In this document: positions 26,376-33,283 of the stretch, piece after piece | How positions within the stretch are numbered: position 1 is the first letter of the stretch | Layout: each line of letters starts with the position of its first letter | From: Bacteroidales bacterium UBA1797 | Lineage (GTDB): Bacteria; Bacteroidota; Bacteroidia; Bacteroidales; VadinHA17 | Assembly (NCBI GenBank): GCA_002319885.1 | Contig: DCFT01000028.1 | Coordinates: 9,779-69,757, forward strand | DNA: 59,979 nt | Direction: 5' to 3' | Notes under the pieces: model-generated | What the model was told of the DNA's origin: nothing | Databases searched by the model: none | The model's input: the letters and a program-made list of their open reading frames with translations, nothing else | Program-made: the position numbers and the translations under genes

Positions 26376-27578
26376 ATGGAATATTTATCTGACCGGGTTA
26401 AATCATTATCTGTCTCGCAGACACTGGCAATGGCACAGAAGAGCAGGGAATTAAAGGCAAAAGGGATTGACATTATCAGTCTTAGTCTGGGTGAGCCCGA
26501 CTTCAATACTCCCGATTACATAAAAGAGGCAGCCAAGCAGGCAATAGATGATAATTATTCCAAGTATCCTCCGGTACCCGGGTATGCAGATCTTCGCGAA
26601 GCAATTTCAAAGAAGTTTAAAGATGAAAACGGCATCAGTTACTCTGCCGATCAGGTGATCGTATCTGCAGGTGGGAAACACTCACTTATAAATGTGATCT
26701 TATCGATAGTCAATCCGGGCGATGAGGTAATCATTCTTGCTCCATACTGGGTAAGTTACTACGATCAGATAATAATTGCGCAGGGAAAACCTGTAATCAT
26801 AAAAGCTAAACTTGAGAATGATTTCAAAATTAGGCCTGAACAACTGGAGGCTGCAATAACAAATAAAACCAGGTTAATTATTTTCAATTCGCCTTCAAAT
26901 CCCACAGGTATGGTTTATACCCGCAATGAGATTGAGAATATTGCCAGGGTAGTAGAAAAACATGAAGGAGTATTCGTAATTTCAGATGAGATCTATGAGC
27001 ATATTATTTTCACCGGGGAACATGTTAGTATGGCCTCCTTTGATTTTATATACGACAGGGTAATTACTCTTAATGGGGTATCAAAAGGATATGCTATGAC
27101 CGGATGGAGAATAGGATATATAGGTGCGCCATTATGGATAGCAAAAGCATGTAATAAATTACAGGGACAGTTTACTTCAGGGGTATGTTCAATAGCTCAG
27201 CGGGCCGCACTGGCTGCCATACAGGGCAAAGGTGATTCCCGGAAAATTATGAGAGAGGCATTTCTTCGCAGGCGTGATCTGATTTGCGGTCTTCTTAAAG
27301 AGGTTCATGGAGTAAAAGTCAGAATTCCACAGGGTGCCTTTTATGTAATGCCTGATGTCAGTTACTTCTATGGTAAATCGGATGGAGAAACAAAAATCTC
27401 TAACTCCGATGATCTTGCACTTTACCTGCTCGAGAAGGCAAGGGTTGCAACAGTTGGGGGAGATGCTTTCGGAGCGCCTGAATGCCTCAGAATTTCATAT
27501 GCGACATCAGATGATCTGCTTGTGGAGGCTGTAAAACGGATTAAGGTGGCCCTTGCGAAGCTGGTAGTTCCTGTGTAA
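26376..27578 (+). CDS. Class I PLP-dependent aminotransferase (aspartate aminotransferase type)
   Basis: This 400-residue cytoplasmic enzyme of fold-type I, AspC/AAT subgroup I-gamma, transfers the amino group between aspartate (or an aromatic or prephenate-like donor) and 2-oxoglutarate. Motifs: DIISLSLGEPDFNTPDYI, DNYSKYPPVPGYADLREAI, VSAGGKHSLINVILSI, IFNSPSNPTGMVYTRNEI, VISDEIYEHIIF with the pyridine-nitrogen Asp and Tyr, LNGVSKGYAMTGWRIGYI with the Schiff-base Lys, and a final PECLRISYATSDD with the carboxylate-binding Arg. The length is typical. It stands alone, convergent with the 62-residue gene. The exact substrate is not determinable. Confidence 0.92.
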   Translation: MEYLSDRVKSLSVSQTLAMAQKSRELKAKGIDIISLSLGEPDFNTPDYIKEAAKQAIDDNYSKYPPVPGYADLREAISKKFKDENGISYSADQVIVSAGGKHSLINVILSIVNPGDEVIILAPYWVSYYDQIIIAQGKPVIIKAKLENDFKIRPEQLEAAITNKTRLIIFNSPSNPTGMVYTRNEIENIARVVEKHEGVFVISDEIYEHIIFTGEHVSMASFDFIYDRVITLNGVSKGYAMTGWRIGYIGAPLWIAKACNKLQGQFTSGVCSIAQRAALAAIQGKGDSRKIMREAFLRRRDLICGLLKEVHGVKVRIPQGAFYVMPDVSYFYGKSDGETKISNSDDLALYLLEKARVATVGGDAFGAPECLRISYATSDDLLVEAVKRIKVALAKLVVPV

Positions 27579-27602
27579 AAGACAGGAAACAATCTGACAC
27601 TT

Positions 27603-27791
27603 TTATTTTTTTTTTGAAGTAAGATGCCAATAACCGCAAAGAGAACACTGATATGTGCTCAATTCTATTCTGTGTATTCCTTTCATATGTTCAATTGCTT
27701 CAAGTGCTTCAGCCTGTGTAATGTAGATCGTCTTTTTACACGGTGGTTCAATCGGATTTATCTTTTCTGTTTTTGTAAGTTTGTATTTCAC
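27603..27791 (-). CDS. Small Cys-pair protein, 62 residues
   Basis: This short protein ends in YQCSLCGYWHLTSKKK. The CxxCGxWHLTS ending is seen in small zinc-ribbon-like proteins in which a CPxC knuckle and the His bind a metal. The middle is IYITQAEALEAIEHMKGIHRIELSTYQ, an alpha-beta pattern. An additional Cys lies at residue 18 (PPCKK). It starts 26 bases downstream of the nitroreductase stop, so it could be the last gene of the rubrerythrin-nitroreductase transcript. The function is unknown; nucleic acid or metal binding is a guess. Confidence 0.6.
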   Translation of the reverse strand: MKYKLTKTEKINPIEPPCKKTIYITQAEALEAIEHMKGIHRIELSTYQCSLCGYWHLTSKKK

Positions 27792-27816
27792 TGAAGCAAC
27801 TTCTGTTTATCTAAGC

Positions 27817-28368
27817 TCAATATTTATTAATAGATACAGTCTCCGAATACGGTTTTCTCCTTTTTTCACGCTGCTCGCTCAGGGAATATCCCAGTGTGAT
27901 GATCAACTCAACCCGTTTTGATTTTGGTATGACGAGGATTTTTTTGAGTTCATTCTCATCAAACCAACCGATGATACACGATCCGATTCCTTCGGCTTTT
28001 GCCTGCAGGCATATGTTTTGAGTAGCAATACCTATATCTATCAGAGAATAATCCTTGTTTTTAATAGTGGCTCCTACTTTTGAAGAAAGGTTGGGTCCTT
28101 CTCTTACAATTACAATAATGGCATTTGCCTGGGCAACAAAACTGTTCATCCCTATCAGTTTTGCGGAGGCAGCCTCTGCAATCTGATTGTTTATATCACG
28201 ATCGGTTACCAGAATGAATTTCCATGGTTGGGAATTGCAGGCAGAAGGAGCCATTCTGCCTGCTTCAATTATCCTGTCAAGTTTTTCCTTCTCAACAGGT
28301 TTGTCGCTGTATTTTCTGTCGCTCTGTCGGCTTATTATTAGCTCCAGAGCATCTTTCCCATCAATCAT
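27817..28368 (-). CDS. Nitroreductase-family FMN oxidoreductase
   Basis: This is a 183-residue protein if it starts at the ATG at 28368. A TTG at 28374 would overlap the upstream stop and is less likely. Motifs fit the NfsA/FRP-like nitroreductase fold: ISRQSDRKYSDKPVEKEKL near the N-terminus (FMN phosphate-binding Arg-Ser), RMAPSACNSQPWKFILVTD, DIGIATQNICLQAKAEGIGSCIIGWFDE and GYSLSEQREKRRKPYSETV at the end. It reduces nitro compounds, quinones or other substrates with NAD(P)H, and the physiological substrate is unknown. It starts two bases after the rubrerythrin stop, so a shared role in oxygen or redox stress is likely. Confidence 0.9.
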   Translation of the reverse strand: MIDGKDALELIISRQSDRKYSDKPVEKEKLDRIIEAGRMAPSACNSQPWKFILVTDRDINNQIAEAASAKLIGMNSFVAQANAIIVIVREGPNLSSKVGATIKNKDYSLIDIGIATQNICLQAKAEGIGSCIIGWFDENELKKILVIPKSKRVELIITLGYSLSEQREKRRKPYSETVSINKY

Positions 28369-28370
28369 AA

Positions 28371-28949
28371 TCAATAATTATCTGGAAGGAGTTCAAAATA
28401 AGCTTCGGGGTGGAGACAAGCCGGACAGTTTTTAAGAGGTTTTGTACCGAAGTGTACATAACCGCATTTTCTGCAATACCAGAAGACTTTTTCATCACGC
28501 TGGAATACCTTATCCTGCATAACATTCCCGAGTAATTTTCTGTATCTGTCTTCATGGGCTTTCTCGGCGATGGCAATAGCTTTAAATGCTGCTGAAATGT
28601 TCTTAAATCCTTCTTCTTCTGCTGTCTTGGCAAAAGAAGGATAAAGATCACTCCACTCTTCATGTTCCCCTTCTGCAGCAGCAAGGAGATTGTCCTTCGT
28701 TGTTTCAGTTTTACCTGCCGGATAGCTAGCCGTAATTTGTACCATTCCTCCTTCAAGAAACCTGAAAAATCTTTTTGCGTGTTGCTGTTCCTGCAGGGCA
28801 GTTGCAAGGAAGATCCCTGATATTTGTTCAAAACCTTCTTCTTTTGCAACCTTTGCCGCAAATTCGTATCTGTTCTTTGCCTGTGATTCCCCTGCGAAAG
28901 CTTTCAGGAGATTTTGTTCAGTCTTTGTTCCCTTTAAACTCTTTTCCAT
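28371..28949 (-). CDS. Rubrerythrin
   Basis: This 192-residue cytoplasmic peroxide-scavenging diiron protein is typical of anaerobes and microaerophiles. The ferritin-like diiron domain (about 1-145) shows LKGTKTEQNLLKAFAGESQAKNRYEFAAKVAKEEG, FLATALQEQQHAKRFFRFL, AAEGEHEEWSDLYPSFAKTAEEEG and AIAIAEKAHEDRYRKLL, which provide the Glu and His iron ligands. The C-terminal rubredoxin-like domain has WYCRKCGYVHFGTKPLKNCPACLHPEAYFELL with two Cys-x2-Cys pairs. The length is normal. It is the first gene of a minus-strand transcript with the nitroreductase. A TATATTTG box lies 69 bases upstream of the start. Confidence 0.95.
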   Translation of the reverse strand: MEKSLKGTKTEQNLLKAFAGESQAKNRYEFAAKVAKEEGFEQISGIFLATALQEQQHAKRFFRFLEGGMVQITASYPAGKTETTKDNLLAAAEGEHEEWSDLYPSFAKTAEEEGFKNISAAFKAIAIAEKAHEDRYRKLLGNVMQDKVFQRDEKVFWYCRKCGYVHFGTKPLKNCPACLHPEAYFELLPDNY

Positions 28950-29017
28950 GTCAGATAATTTTTATAAAATTATATATCAGTAACTTAAAAATGATAATTC
29001 ACGCAATATAATTATCG

Positions 29018-29025
29018 CAAATATA
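29018..29025 (-). promoter_or_regulatory. Possible -7 box of the rubrerythrin promoter
   Basis: On the minus strand the bases read TATATTTG, a full match to the Bacteroidota -7 consensus TAnnTTTG. It lies 69 bases upstream of the rubrerythrin ATG. No clear TTTG box sits 19-21 bases further upstream, so the assignment is weak. Confidence 0.35.
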
Positions 29026-29092
29026 ACTATCTTTATTTTTAAATATATTGTATTAAAAAGTTGGTCAAAAAATAATTTAAAACAATCTTAAA

Positions 29093-29653
29093 ATGATAGT
29101 AGTACTATTTTTCCTGGCGATCATTGTTCTTGTTATTCTGATAGCTGTTTCATTATACAACAGGCTGGTCAGACTGAGAAATAACAGGGAACAGGCATTT
29201 GCTGATGTTGACGTTCAATTGAAACAGCGGCACGATCTGATTCCTCAGCTGGTTGATTCGGTAAAAGGTTATATGGGACATGAGAGAGGTGTGCTTACAG
29301 ATATTACCGAAGCTCGTAGCAATGCTATGAAGGCTACTACAATAAATGAAAAGATAGAAGCAGAAACTAAGTTATCCACTGCTCTTGAAGGATTAAAGGT
29401 ATCAGTAGAAGCATATCCCGATCTTAAAGCCAGCCAGAATTTTATGGAATTGCAGAATGAAATTGCTGATATTGAAAACAAGATAGCTGCCGCACGCAGA
29501 TTCTTTAACTCAGCTACCAAAGAACTCAATGTTGCAACCGAACTGTTCCCTTCAAACCTCATTGCAACACTGTTTAATTTCAAACGTGAACCTATGTTTG
29601 AACTTGGTGCTCAGAGGGCTGAAGCAGAACAACCTCCTAAAATCCAGTTCTGA
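29093..29653 (+). CDS. LemA family protein
   Basis: This 186-residue membrane protein has an N-terminal transmembrane helix (residues about 2-23, VVLFFLAIIVLVILIAVSLY) followed by the conserved LemA start NRLVRLRNNREQAFADVDVQLKQRHDLIPQLVDSVKGYMGHERG, a long helical domain, and FNSATKELNVATELFPSNLIATLFNFKREPMFE. The length is typical of the family. The function is not well established. It is commonly encoded beside an M48 protease or TPM-domain proteins, and here the protease gene follows four bases after the stop, indicating translation coupling and a joint role in membrane protein quality control (inference). Confidence 0.93.
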   Translation: MIVVLFFLAIIVLVILIAVSLYNRLVRLRNNREQAFADVDVQLKQRHDLIPQLVDSVKGYMGHERGVLTDITEARSNAMKATTINEKIEAETKLSTALEGLKVSVEAYPDLKASQNFMELQNEIADIENKIAAARRFFNSATKELNVATELFPSNLIATLFNFKREPMFELGAQRAEAEQPPKIQF

Positions 29654-29657
29654 TTAT

Positions 29658-30599
29658 ATGAAATATTTTGGTCTGCAGAGTCAGATATGGAGAAATAATT
29701 CCAATTCGGTACTGTTATTGGTGATGTTTCCATTGATCTTTTTCGTGCTGACATGGCTATTCTTCTTTTTCCTGTCGATGGGCTCGGAAGAACACAGAAC
29801 CATCAGCCAGGTTAACCATAGTTTCGTTACTACTGTACCATTCATAATAATCGGTGTACTTGCATGGTTTACAATTGCATGGTTTTCACATTCAGCCATG
29901 ATTAATTCCGCCACCGATTCAAAACCCCTGGCCAGGAATGAGAACAAAAGGGTTTATAACCTTGTTGAAAATCTGTGCATTTCCACCGGTATGTCAACCC
30001 CAAAGATTAATATAATTGACGATGATTCCCTGAACGCTTTTGCAAGCGGTATAAATCAAAATACTTATTCAATTTCATTATCGAAAGGTATCATTGAAAA
30101 GCTTAATGATGAGGAACTTGAAGCGGTAATAGCACACGAACTGACTCATATAAAAAACCGGGATGTCAGGTTGCTTATTGTATCAATTATTTTTGTCGGG
30201 ATTTTTGCATTTCTCTCTCAGGCATTATTCCGGACTGTTCAATTTGGCGGGGGAGGAAGGAGCAAGAAAGATGGAGGAGGAGCTGTGATTATTGCTCTGT
30301 TACTGGCTGTTGTTGGTTTTCTGATCTCATCTCTTTTGAGGTTTGCTTTATCAAGGAAGAGGGAATATCTGGCTGACGCGGGATCTGCTGAACTAACCCA
30401 CCGGCCACTTGCCCTGGCATCAGCGCTCAGAAAGATATCAGATGACCCTACCATCGAGGCTGTTAAAAGACAGGATATTGCACAGTTGTTTATTGAGAAT
30501 CCTCAGGTAAAAGATAAAAAATCCTCTTTTTCTATAACATCACTTTTTGCCACCCATCCACCCATCAGCAAGAGGATCCAGTTACTGGAACAATTCTAA
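29658..30599 (+). CDS. M48 family membrane metalloprotease, HtpX-like
   Basis: This is a 313-residue inner-membrane zinc protease if it starts at the ATG at 29658 (MKYFGLQSQIWRNNSN), the only start after the lemA stop. The frame extends upstream to 29529 but overlaps lemA and is not coding there. Two N-terminal transmembrane segments (about 20-45, 65-85), then the protease core with VIAHELTHIKNRDVRLL (HExxH zinc site), followed by the third ligand region REYLADAGSAELT. Another pair of hydrophobic segments lies at about 165-230. It ends in FATHPPISKRIQLLEQF, as in HtpX-type proteins. It probably degrades damaged membrane proteins. It is coupled to lemA. Confidence 0.93.
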   Translation: MKYFGLQSQIWRNNSNSVLLLVMFPLIFFVLTWLFFFFLSMGSEEHRTISQVNHSFVTTVPFIIIGVLAWFTIAWFSHSAMINSATDSKPLARNENKRVYNLVENLCISTGMSTPKINIIDDDSLNAFASGINQNTYSISLSKGIIEKLNDEELEAVIAHELTHIKNRDVRLLIVSIIFVGIFAFLSQALFRTVQFGGGGRSKKDGGGAVIIALLLAVVGFLISSLLRFALSRKREYLADAGSAELTHRPLALASALRKISDDPTIEAVKRQDIAQLFIENPQVKDKKSSFSITSLFATHPPISKRIQLLEQF

Positions 30600-30729
30600 G
30601 GAAGGTGCAAAGATGCATCGTATCAACAGCGTAATGTCTCAGGTGTAACATCATTCGACCTTTCAACTGTTCAACGACATGTTATGTGTTTTTTTATAAC
30701 AGGTTACTGGTGATTGTTGACTGGAAGCG

Positions 30730-31377
30730 TTATGCCTGCGGGTGTTTTTTCTTGCCAAACTTAACAAGCCTGGTTTCTTCTCCTCTCCATATTCTGCCGA
30801 TATTTGTTTTATGAGTTACCAGAAGAGCGATTCCGACAAGAACAGCGAATATTTTAAACAAAACAGAAGGAGTATCAAAGAATAAATAAAGAAAAACAGG
30901 AAAAGATATTCCTGCGGTCATTGAGGAAATTGATACAATACCCGTTGTAAATAAAACCACCAGGAATACACCCATGCTGCATAAGGTCAGAATGGTTTTA
31001 AGAGCCAGGAAAACACCGAAAACTGTAGCTACTCCTTTCCCCCCCCTGAATCCGGCAAGTACAGGAAATACATGGCCTATAATGGCAATAATTCCAGTCA
31101 TCAACTGCAGGTTTATAAGTAGAGCGCTATCGGGAGGGGCAAGATGAAAGAATACAGGAAGCATAGCTGCCAGCCAGCCTTTAAGGATATCGATCAGCAG
31201 CACGGGAATACCAGTTGCCCATCCCAACACTCTTATAGTATTGGTTGTACCCGCGTTTCCGCTTCCATGTTCTCTGATATCGATATTGTGAAATCGCTTA
31301 CCGATCCAAACGGCTGATGGTATCGATCCAAGCAGGTAAGCCAGGACAACTGAAAGCGCCATATTCAGTACATTCAT
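30730..31377 (-). CDS. plsY: Glycerol-3-phosphate acyltransferase PlsY
   Basis: This 215-residue inner-membrane enzyme transfers the acyl group from acyl-phosphate to glycerol-3-phosphate, the first step of phospholipid synthesis. The family motifs are visible: LLGSIPSAVWIGKRF, REHGSGNAGTTNTIRVLG (the substrate-binding motif), PVLAGFRGGKGVATVFG (motif 2), and a third near LLVTHKTNIGRIWRGEETR. It has five or so hydrophobic helices and a basic C-terminus. It lies 53 bases downstream of pckA on the same strand, so the two may be co-transcribed, although the functional link is not obvious. Confidence 0.95.
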   Translation of the reverse strand: MNVLNMALSVVLAYLLGSIPSAVWIGKRFHNIDIREHGSGNAGTTNTIRVLGWATGIPVLLIDILKGWLAAMLPVFFHLAPPDSALLINLQLMTGIIAIIGHVFPVLAGFRGGKGVATVFGVFLALKTILTLCSMGVFLVVLFTTGIVSISSMTAGISFPVFLYLFFDTPSVLFKIFAVLVGIALLVTHKTNIGRIWRGEETRLVKFGKKKHPQA

Positions 31378-31430
31378 ACTTAAAAAGAATTAAAAAAGGT
31401 CAGAGGCAACAATATAAAGAACGTATAGTT

Positions 31431-33050
31431 TCAGATAATGGGCCCGTAACTAACCAGCTTTGCTGTCTCACTGTTTCCGGTAAATTTGCTGAAGTTATTA
31501 ATGAATTTCATGGCAAGGTCGGTAGCTGCAATGCGCCACTTAAAAGTAGTTTCCCACACTTTCCCGGGATCAAGAATATTTTCATCAACTCCTTTAACTG
31601 CCGACGGGATACTTAGATTAAATATGGGCAGAGTAGTAAATTCACAATTTAAAATTGAATCATCAAGGATGGCATTAATGATCAGTCGTGTTGAAGCCAG
31701 ATCTATTCGTGTTCCTGTTCCGTATGGACCTCCCATCCAGCCCGTGTTTACCAACCAGGCTTCGGCATTGTGCATTTTCATTTTCCTGGTAAGCTCATTG
31801 GCATATATGATAGGATCGAGCATAAGGAAAGTTGCACCAAAACAGGCGGAGAAAGAAGGTTGAGGTTCAATGATTCCTCTCTCGGTTCCTGCAACTTTTG
31901 CCGTGTACCCGCTAAGGAAGTAATACCTTGTCTGTTCTTCAGTCAGATGGCTTACAGGTGGCAAAACGCCAAATGCATCAGCTGACAGGAATATTACTTT
32001 TTTTGCATGTCCGGCTTTTGATACCGGTTTTACAATATTATTAATATGGTATATCGGATATGCGACCCGTGTATTTTCTGTTTTTGAGTTATTGTTGAAA
32101 TCAATGCTGCCATCAGATAAAATTACCAGGTTTTCAAGCAGAGCATCGCGTCTTATTGCGTTATATATATCGGGTTCACTTTCCTTGTTCAGCTTTATAC
32201 ATTTGGCATAACAACCACCTTCAAAGTTGAATACACCATCATCGTCCCATCCATGTTCATCATCACCCACCAGCGCTCTCTCAGGGTCTACAGACAGCGT
32301 TGTTTTTCCTGTACCGGACAGTCCGAAGAATATAGCAGTGTCGCCATTTTTGCCAACATTCGCAGAGCAATGCATAGATGCTATTCCTTTGAGGGGGAGG
32401 TAATAATTCATAACGGAAAAGATTCCTTTTTTCATTTCCCCGCCATACCAGGTTCCGCCTATAACCAGCATGCCTTCCGTGAGATTAAAGAACACAAAAT
32501 TCTCGGAATTGAGCCCCTGTGTCTTCCAGTCAGGGTTTTTTGCTTTGGAAGCATTAAGTACGACAAAATCCGGTTTAAAAGCAGCCAATTCTTCGGGCTC
32601 AGGCCTTATAAACATATTTTTTACAAAATGGGCTTGCCAGGCAACTTCAACCACAAACCTTACACTCAGACGCGTATTTTTATTTGCCCCGCAAAAACAG
32701 TCTATTACAAAAAGTCTTTTTCCTGAAAGCTGTCTGGCGGAAATATCTTTGCAGTGGTTCCATATTTCAAGTGAAATAGGTTTGTTATCCGAAACTTTTA
32801 CTTTATCAGATTTCCACCATACCGTATCTCTGGTTTTTTCATCCAGAACAACATATTTATCTTTTGGAGAGCGCCCGGTAAAGACTCCGGTGTCGATGGC
32901 AATTGCCCCCGTTCTGGTTATAATCCCTTTCTCGTAACCATCAAGTCCTGGTTTTTTTTCCTCAGCGAATAAGGTATCAAAAGAGGGATTATAGATAATC
33001 TCTTTAATGTTCTGAATGCCATAATCAGATAATTCCACGGGATTTATCAT
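31431..33050 (-). CDS. pckA: Phosphoenolpyruvate carboxykinase (ATP)
   Basis: This 539-residue cytoplasmic enzyme catalyses the reversible reaction of oxaloacetate and ATP to PEP, CO2 and ADP. In fermentative Bacteroidota it often runs in the carboxylating, ATP-forming direction. Motifs: GRSPKDKYVV, ARQLSGKRLFVIDCFCGAN, LVIGGTWYGGEMKKG, the P-loop IFFGLSGTGKTTLSVDPER, LVGDDEHGWDD with the metal ligands, and WLVNTGWMGGPYGTGTRIDL. The length matches the ATP type. It lies 233 bases downstream of ppdK on the same strand with a terminator hairpin between them, so it probably has its own promoter. Confidence 0.97.
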   Translation of the reverse strand: MINPVELSDYGIQNIKEIIYNPSFDTLFAEEKKPGLDGYEKGIITRTGAIAIDTGVFTGRSPKDKYVVLDEKTRDTVWWKSDKVKVSDNKPISLEIWNHCKDISARQLSGKRLFVIDCFCGANKNTRLSVRFVVEVAWQAHFVKNMFIRPEPEELAAFKPDFVVLNASKAKNPDWKTQGLNSENFVFFNLTEGMLVIGGTWYGGEMKKGIFSVMNYYLPLKGIASMHCSANVGKNGDTAIFFGLSGTGKTTLSVDPERALVGDDEHGWDDDGVFNFEGGCYAKCIKLNKESEPDIYNAIRRDALLENLVILSDGSIDFNNNSKTENTRVAYPIYHINNIVKPVSKAGHAKKVIFLSADAFGVLPPVSHLTEEQTRYYFLSGYTAKVAGTERGIIEPQPSFSACFGATFLMLDPIIYANELTRKMKMHNAEAWLVNTGWMGGPYGTGTRIDLASTRLIINAILDDSILNCEFTTLPIFNLSIPSAVKGVDENILDPGKVWETTFKWRIAATDLAMKFINNFSKFTGNSETAKLVSYGPII

Positions 33051-33234
33051 GTTAAAAAATCAGTATTAAAATCAATAAATTATTAGATAATACAGCATCA
33101 GTATTAAATATTGCGAAATATAGTTCATTTTTTTAAATAAATGAACCCTGAAGAGCTAGGGTATATTGCTTTTCAAAGGTCATAGTTATGTTAAAAGGAT
33201 TTGCCAATTTTACTACATTTTGCCATGAAAAGAA

Positions 33235-33261
33235 AAAGGGTTCCGAAAAGAGGAACCCTTT
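33235..33261 (-). terminator. Rho-independent terminator downstream of ppdK
   Basis: AAAGGGTTCC (33235-33244) and GGAACCCTTT (33252-33261) form a perfect 10-base stem with a 7-base loop. On the minus strand it is followed by a T-rich run (TTTTTCTTTT, overlapping the stem end), about 22 bases after the ppdK stop. This is a clear intrinsic terminator for the minus-strand transcript. Confidence 0.82.
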
Positions 33262-33283
33262 ATTTTTATTTACTTGTAAGCGA

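Noticed and set aside
28361..28861. 166-codon minus-strand frame overlapping rubrerythrin
   Set aside because: It is the shifted frame of the rubrerythrin gene, which carries all iron ligands and the rubredoxin Cys pairs.
29529..29657. N-terminal extension of the M48 protease overlapping lemA
   Set aside because: The overlap of about 125 bases lies in another frame of lemA, whose end is conserved. The ATG at 29658, four bases after the lemA stop, is the natural start.
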